Assembly (NCBI GenBank): GCA_034430335.1
Contig: DAOUES010000327.1
Coordinates: forward strand, 1 to 9,161
Length of the DNA: 9,161 nucleotides
Origin: JAFGOY01 sp034430335
Lineage (GTDB): Bacteria; Chloroflexota; Anaerolineae; Aggregatilineales; UBA3940
Direction of reading: 5' to 3'
In this document: positions 6,116 through 9,161 of the stretch, piece by piece
Layout of the letters: the number at the start of each line of letters is the position of its first letter
How positions within the stretch are numbered: position 1 is the stretch's first letter
Notes under the pieces: model-generated
The model's database searches: none
What the model was told of the DNA's origin: nothing
What the model saw: only the letters and a program-made list of their open reading frames with translations
Program-made: the position numbers and the translations under genes

Positions 6116-7027
6116 GTGAAGCCGCTGATCGAGTGTGTGCCCAATTTTAGCGAGGGCCGCCGTCTGGATATCATCGAGAAGATTGTCGGCTCGGTGCGTG
6201 GAGTGCCGGGCGTCGCGCTGCTCGATTACAGCTCCGACCCCGATCACAACCGGTCGGTGCTGACGATTGTCGGTGCGCCCGCTGCTGTCGAAGAAGCGGC
6301 TTTTCGCGCGGTGGAAACCGCCGCCGGGCTGATCGATATGGCCCAACACGAGGGAGTGCATCCCTGCATCGGCGCGGCGGACGTGGTGCCTTTCATCCCT
6401 ATTCAGGATGTCGGCATGGACGAATGCGTCGCCGTCGCCCGCCAGTTGGCCCGGCGAGTCGGCGAAGACCTGAACATCCCGGCCTATCTCTACGAAGAAG
6501 CCGCCGTCCGGCCCGGACGCGCCAATCTTGCCCATCTGCGTAAGGGCGGCTATGCACAGCTTAAAGCGGATATCGCCACCGATCCAGACCGTGCGCCTGA
6601 TTTCGGCCCCGCCGTGCTTGGCCCGGCAGGGGCAGCGGCGGTTGGCGCACGAAAAAAGTTGATCGCCTATAACGTTTTTCTCGATACCGACGATGTCGAG
6701 ATCGCTCAGAAGATCGCCGAGGCGATCCGACATTCGAGCGGCGGGCTGCCCTACGTCAAAGCGCTTGGTCTGATGGTCAACGGGCAGGCGCAGGTGTCGA
6801 TGAATCTGGTCGATTACACACAGACGCCGGTTCACCGCGTGCAGGAAGCGATCAGGGTACAGGCCGGACGATACGGGTGCCAGATCACCCATGCCGAGTT
6901 GATCGGCATGATCCCGGAGCAGGCGTTGATCGACGCGGCCTGCTGGTACCTTCAATTAGACGGGTTCGGCGAGGAACAAATCCTCGAACGCAGGATACGA
7001 CAGGCGGAGAGTACGGGACTGATTTAA
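6116..7027 (+). CDS. ftcD: Glutamate formiminotransferase (formiminotransferase domain only)
   Basis: This 303-residue protein matches the formiminotransferase N and C subdomains of FTCD. The enzyme moves the formimino group between N-formimino-L-glutamate and tetrahydrofolate, the last step of one histidine degradation route, in the cytoplasm. Landmarks are IECVPNFSEGR (5-15), DPDHNRSVLT (41-50), HEGVHPCIGAADVVPFIP (78-95) with the catalytic histidine at H82, YLYEEAA (124-130), NLAHLRKGGYAQL (137-149), AYNVFLDTDDVEIA (184-197), GLPYVKALG (210-218) and QVSMNLVDYTQTP (226-238). The cyclodeaminase domain is absent, as in many bacterial stand-alone forms. GTG 6116 is preferred because CAGGAG lies 9 bases before it and the promoter lies upstream. 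Residue 84 is Cys where family members usually have Arg (HPRMGA/HPRIGA). The M23 gene starts 4 bases after the stop. Confidence 0.94.
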   Translation: MKPLIECVPNFSEGRRLDIIEKIVGSVRGVPGVALLDYSSDPDHNRSVLTIVGAPAAVEEAAFRAVETAAGLIDMAQHEGVHPCIGAADVVPFIPIQDVGMDECVAVARQLARRVGEDLNIPAYLYEEAAVRPGRANLAHLRKGGYAQLKADIATDPDRAPDFGPAVLGPAGAAAVGARKKLIAYNVFLDTDDVEIAQKIAEAIRHSSGGLPYVKALGLMVNGQAQVSMNLVDYTQTPVHRVQEAIRVQAGRYGCQITHAELIGMIPEQALIDAACWYLQLDGFGEEQILERRIRQAESTGLI

Positions 7028-7031
7028 CTTT

Positions 7032-8084
7032 ATGCGACGACAGACACTTCTAATCCCCTTCCTGGCCCTGATTGGCTGGCTTTTATCGAGTTGTAACACT
7101 TCGTCCGGCATCCCCCCGACCCCGACGAAAACGCCGCTGGTATCCATGATGCCCTTCGCCGATGTCGTCGCGACGATCCCCGCGCCCGGCGCTCAATATG
7201 CAATCGTCGAGACGACGGTCGCCGATATGCCCACCCCGCTGGCCTTCGACGCCGTGACGCCAACCCCGGATGCAGATGCGCCGCCAACCATCACTCCGAC
7301 CTCGACCATTCCCCAACCCCTGGCAAACCTCCCCCCGCTGCATTACTGGCTGGAACGCCCCATCCCGCTGGCTTTTCAGGATTACCTGGATCGCACCTAC
7401 CCGTACGGTGGAACGTCGGGAGGCCGCTACCGCCCACATACTGGGGGCGATTTCTTCAATCCCGCCGGAACGCCGGTCGTCGCGGTGGCGAATGCGACTG
7501 TCGCCTACGCGGGCACCGATCAGGAGATCGTCTACGGGCCGAGTTCCAACTTCTACGGCAACCTGATCGTGCTCCAGCTTACCGGTATCACGTACAAGGG
7601 GCAGAGTATCTACGCGCTCTACGGCCATCTCTCCCAGATCGATGTCGAAACCGGGCAGAACGTCGCCGCCGGTTCGGTGATCGGCGAGGTGGGCGGCACG
7701 GGCGTTGCCAACGGCGGCCCGCACCTGCACTTCGAAGTGCGGATCGGCGATCCGAAAGGGTACTTCACCAGCACCCGCAACCCCGATCTGTGGATCGAAC
7801 CCTATCGCGGCTACGGCACGCTGGCCGGGCTGATCACCGACGGCAGCGGCACGCCTCTGCGTGAGATATCCATCGTCATATACGGTGACGATGTGACTCG
7901 CTATACGTGGACATATTCGGGAAACGAAAACCACCCCGATGACGAATGGGGGGAGAACTTCACCTACGGCGACCTGCCGGAAGGCTGGTATACGGTATCG
8001 GCCCGTTCGGAGAAGCGCACCTATTCGGAAGATGTCTACATCTGGGCAGGTAGAACGTCCTGGCTGGAATGGGAATTCGACTAA
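7032..8084 (+). CDS. M23-family peptidase lipoprotein with C-terminal beta-sandwich domain
   Basis: The 350-residue protein is a predicted surface lipoprotein. It has a charged MRRQ start, a hydrophobic stretch and the lipobox LSSC with C21. A Pro/Thr-rich spacer (about 28-100) follows. The LytM/M23 zinc metallopeptidase domain (about 125-255) has H136 and D140 of HxxxD (RPHTGGD), H199 in LYGHLSQ and H231/H233 in GPHLHFEV, so all expected zinc and catalytic residues are present. Such domains cut peptide cross-links of peptidoglycan or act as activators of other hydrolases. Residues about 262-350 look like a carboxypeptidase-regulatory-type beta-sandwich (AGLITDGSGTPL, DLPEGWYTVSA). The ATG lies 4 bases after the ftcD stop with no good Shine-Dalgarno sequence, suggesting translational coupling. 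Confidence 0.92.
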   Translation: MRRQTLLIPFLALIGWLLSSCNTSSGIPPTPTKTPLVSMMPFADVVATIPAPGAQYAIVETTVADMPTPLAFDAVTPTPDADAPPTITPTSTIPQPLANLPPLHYWLERPIPLAFQDYLDRTYPYGGTSGGRYRPHTGGDFFNPAGTPVVAVANATVAYAGTDQEIVYGPSSNFYGNLIVLQLTGITYKGQSIYALYGHLSQIDVETGQNVAAGSVIGEVGGTGVANGGPHLHFEVRIGDPKGYFTSTRNPDLWIEPYRGYGTLAGLITDGSGTPLREISIVIYGDDVTRYTWTYSGNENHPDDEWGENFTYGDLPEGWYTVSARSEKRTYSEDVYIWAGRTSWLEWEFD

Positions 8085-8096
8085 GAACGATACATA

Positions 8097-8117
8097 CCTG
8101 ATCGCCCCCTGTGGGGG
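8097..8117 (+). repeat. Partial palindromic repeat, copy B (possible 3'-end hairpin of the M23 gene)
   Basis: Thirteen bases share CCTGATCGCCCCC with copy C and then close as CCCCC-TGT-GGGGG (8105-8117). The central hairpin and last G block are missing, so this is a fragment of the family. It starts 12 bases after the M23 stop. GGATGTTTTGACTTT follows, giving at most a weak intrinsic terminator. Confidence 0.5.
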
Positions 8118-8181
8118 ATGGATGTTTTGACTTTGCCAAAATTCTTATCATCAGCCGAAGGTAGTCCAAGAAAATAATCCG

Positions 8182-8194
8182 GTGAGTAACTCAC
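8182..8194. repeat. Short perfect palindrome in the convergent intergenic region
   Basis: GTGAGTAACTCAC is a 6-bp-arm palindrome with one central base, in an AT-richer stretch between repeat copies B and C. It could be a regulator site or a small hairpin; no gene start lies nearby on either strand. Apart from this and the repeats, nothing is seen in the 188 bases between the two convergent genes. Confidence 0.35.
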
Positions 8195-8216
8195 AGCCGT
8201 ATCAAACAAAGCCACT

Positions 8217-8269
8217 CCTGATCGCCCCCAAGTTTGGGGGAGATGTCGCGTAGCGACAGAGGGGGTTGT
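8217..8269 (+). repeat. Modular palindromic repeat, copy C
   Basis: After CCTGATCG, the block CCCCCAA (8225-8231) pairs with TTGGGGG (8234-8240). TGTCGC (8244-8249) pairs with GCGACA (8253-8258) around GTA, then GAGGGGGTTGT ends the unit. Order and orientation match copies A and D, while loop and stem sequences differ. It ends 3 bases from the TAG of the leftward solute-binding protein, so on that transcript it would be a strong 3'-end structure, without a U-tract. Confidence 0.72.
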
Positions 8270-8272
8270 AAT

Positions 8273-9079
8273 CTACCGCTGCGGCCCAAACCACTTCTCG
8301 ATCAGCCTATCAATCGACCCATCCCCAAGTAATTCGTATAACACCCTGTTGATCTCGTCGAGCAGCACCAGGCTGTCCGGCGAAACGGCGACGGCAAACA
8401 GCGCGTCGTCGACCACCGTATCGGCGATGGACAGTTCCTCGTGTGCCCCTACTCCTAACTGCGCGGTGATCCCATCGACCAGCGCAGCGTCTGCCTCGCC
8501 ATCGATCACAGCAGCGAGTGCGCTGTCAGGATCGTCGTAACGGTCGATTGCTAGATCGGCAACCCGCCTTTCCCATTTCCGCGCTTCCACGTCACCGCCC
8601 GAACCATATTCGACTGCCAGCCTGTGACCGGCGAGATCGTCCATGCTCTGGATCGGCGACCCGACCGGCACGACGAGCATCTCCCCGGCGTTAAAGTAGG
8701 GCACCGAGAAATTGGCTTTGTGCTCGTACATATAGGCGGGAACCAGCGCCGATACCAGGATGTCGACCTGTTCGGTGTAGAGAGCGTCGTACAGCCCATC
8801 ATAGGAAATGTTGACGATCTCGATCTCCAGCCCCAGCCGCTCACCGATCAGCCGCGCCAGGTCGACATCGAACCCGGCGATCTGCTCGTTCTCGTCGACG
8901 TTCTCGAAAGGCGGGTAGGCGGCGTCCATTCCCACCCGCAGCGCGCCGCGCTCCACTGCCTGCTCCCAGACCTGGTCTTTTTCCTTGCACCCGGTCGATG
9001 CCGCCGTCAGCGCGATCAACACGCCGACCGTAACCAGATGTAGGATCGAAATTTTTCTACGAATGGATTTCATAAACAT
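8273..9079 (-). CDS. Family-3 extracellular solute-binding lipoprotein (amino-acid-type ABC transporter)
   Basis: This 268-residue protein belongs to the SBP_bac_3 family, which delivers polar amino acids or related ligands to ABC permeases outside the membrane. It has a basic start (MFMKSIRRK), a hydrophobic stretch and a lipobox-like ASTGC with C31. The binding core begins ALRVGMDAAYPPFE (46-59), then the family signature GFDVDLARLIGERLG (69-83), DILVSALV (106-113), FSVPYFNAG (124-132), DDLAGHRLAVEYGSGGD (147-163) and ADAALVDG (196-203). The conserved Arg of the usual TPERA motif, which holds the ligand carboxylate, aligns with Y118. ATG 9079 is chosen because GAAGG lies 6 bases upstream; TTG 9082 and ATG 9073 are alternatives. 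No permease or ATPase gene is in the window. Confidence 0.92.
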   Translation of the reverse strand: MFMKSIRRKISILHLVTVGVLIALTAASTGCKEKDQVWEQAVERGALRVGMDAAYPPFENVDENEQIAGFDVDLARLIGERLGLEIEIVNISYDGLYDALYTEQVDILVSALVPAYMYEHKANFSVPYFNAGEMLVVPVGSPIQSMDDLAGHRLAVEYGSGGDVEARKWERRVADLAIDRYDDPDSALAAVIDGEADAALVDGITAQLGVGAHEELSIADTVVDDALFAVAVSPDSLVLLDEINRVLYELLGDGSIDRLIEKWFGPQR

Positions 9080-9109
9080 CAAGAACCTTCACACACCGAA
9101 GATATGCTG

Positions 9110-9161
9110 CCCCCTTTGCTAAGGGGGGCGGCTTCTCGCACAGGCGAGAAGCGGGGGGTGA
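9110..9161 (+). repeat. Modular palindromic repeat, copy D, reaching the window edge
   Basis: CCCCCTTTGCTAAGGGGGG (9110-9128) is identical to the first 19 bases of copy A. GCTTCTCGC (9131-9139) pairs perfectly with GCGAGAAGC (9144-9152) around ACAG; GGGGGG (9153-9158) and TGA follow, matching the TGATCGC end of copy A. It lies 30 bases upstream of the solute-binding protein start, in that gene's promoter region. No clear promoter is visible between them. Confidence 0.72.

Noticed and set aside
6113..6955. Long minus-strand open frame opposite ftcD, and a similar one at 7083-7934 opposite the M23 gene
   Set aside because: Both are mirror frames of well-supported enzymes, have unremarkable composition and no ribosome-binding context.
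8097..8125. Strong intrinsic terminator after the M23 gene
   Set aside because: The stem is only five G-C pairs and the following bases (ATGGATGTTTTG) have only a short T-run set away from the stem.
1891..9161. CRISPR array or insertion-sequence ends
   Set aside because: The repeats are widely separated, vary in their centre, have no regular spacers, and no cas or transposase gene or target duplications are seen.

Overview
The window looks like a piece of a GC-rich bacterial chromosome, most likely from the Chloroflexota (Anaerolineae-like). This is inferred from the style of its proteins: a lipoprotein with a Pro/Thr-rich (PTPTKTP-type) linker, a multi-TM sensor-type N-terminus beginning after a GQPPGSLVYH-like stretch, and strong G/C third-position bias. 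No rRNA, tRNA, CRISPR array, transposase or phage gene is visible.

Layout. The minus strand at the left carries a DegT-family PLP aminotransferase (590-1810), followed in the same direction by the N-terminal 173 residues of a multi-pass membrane protein (520 to the left edge) that starts with GTG. A divergent intergenic region (1811-2018) holds both promoters and a structured repeat. A rightward group follows: a 3-methyladenine DNA glycosylase (2019-2621), the enoyl-ACP reductase fabI (2651-3442) and mutS2 (3548-6016). After a good sigma-70-type promoter comes glutamate formiminotransferase (6116-7027) with an M23 peptidase lipoprotein (7032-8084) four bases behind it. A convergent intergenic region (8085-8272) separates these from a leftward family-3 solute-binding lipoprotein (8273-9079).

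How the genes fit together. This is mostly housekeeping: base-excision repair, type II fatty acid synthesis, recombination/ribosome surveillance (MutS2), histidine/folate one-carbon metabolism, envelope hydrolysis and solute uptake. The mpg-fabI-mutS2 and ftcD-M23 pairs are close enough for co-transcription, but their products do not form one obvious pathway.

The unusual content is between the genes. Four copies or partial copies of a modular palindromic repeat lie in the same orientation: C5-stem-G5 hairpin, variable central hairpin, G5-6 block, with the word TGATCGC at a border. They sit at 1891-1949, 8097-8117, 8217-8269 and 9110-9161. A distinct but related pair of hairpins (3442-3470 and 3476-3516) fills the fabI-mutS2 gap and obscures the start of mutS2. 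Three of the central hairpins share GCGNAGCGA, whose GC-GNA-GC core is a known type of very stable single-stranded DNA mini-hairpin. No complete new multi-gene system is visible; the best candidate for something undescribed is this repeat family and its possible role at gene ends and leaders.
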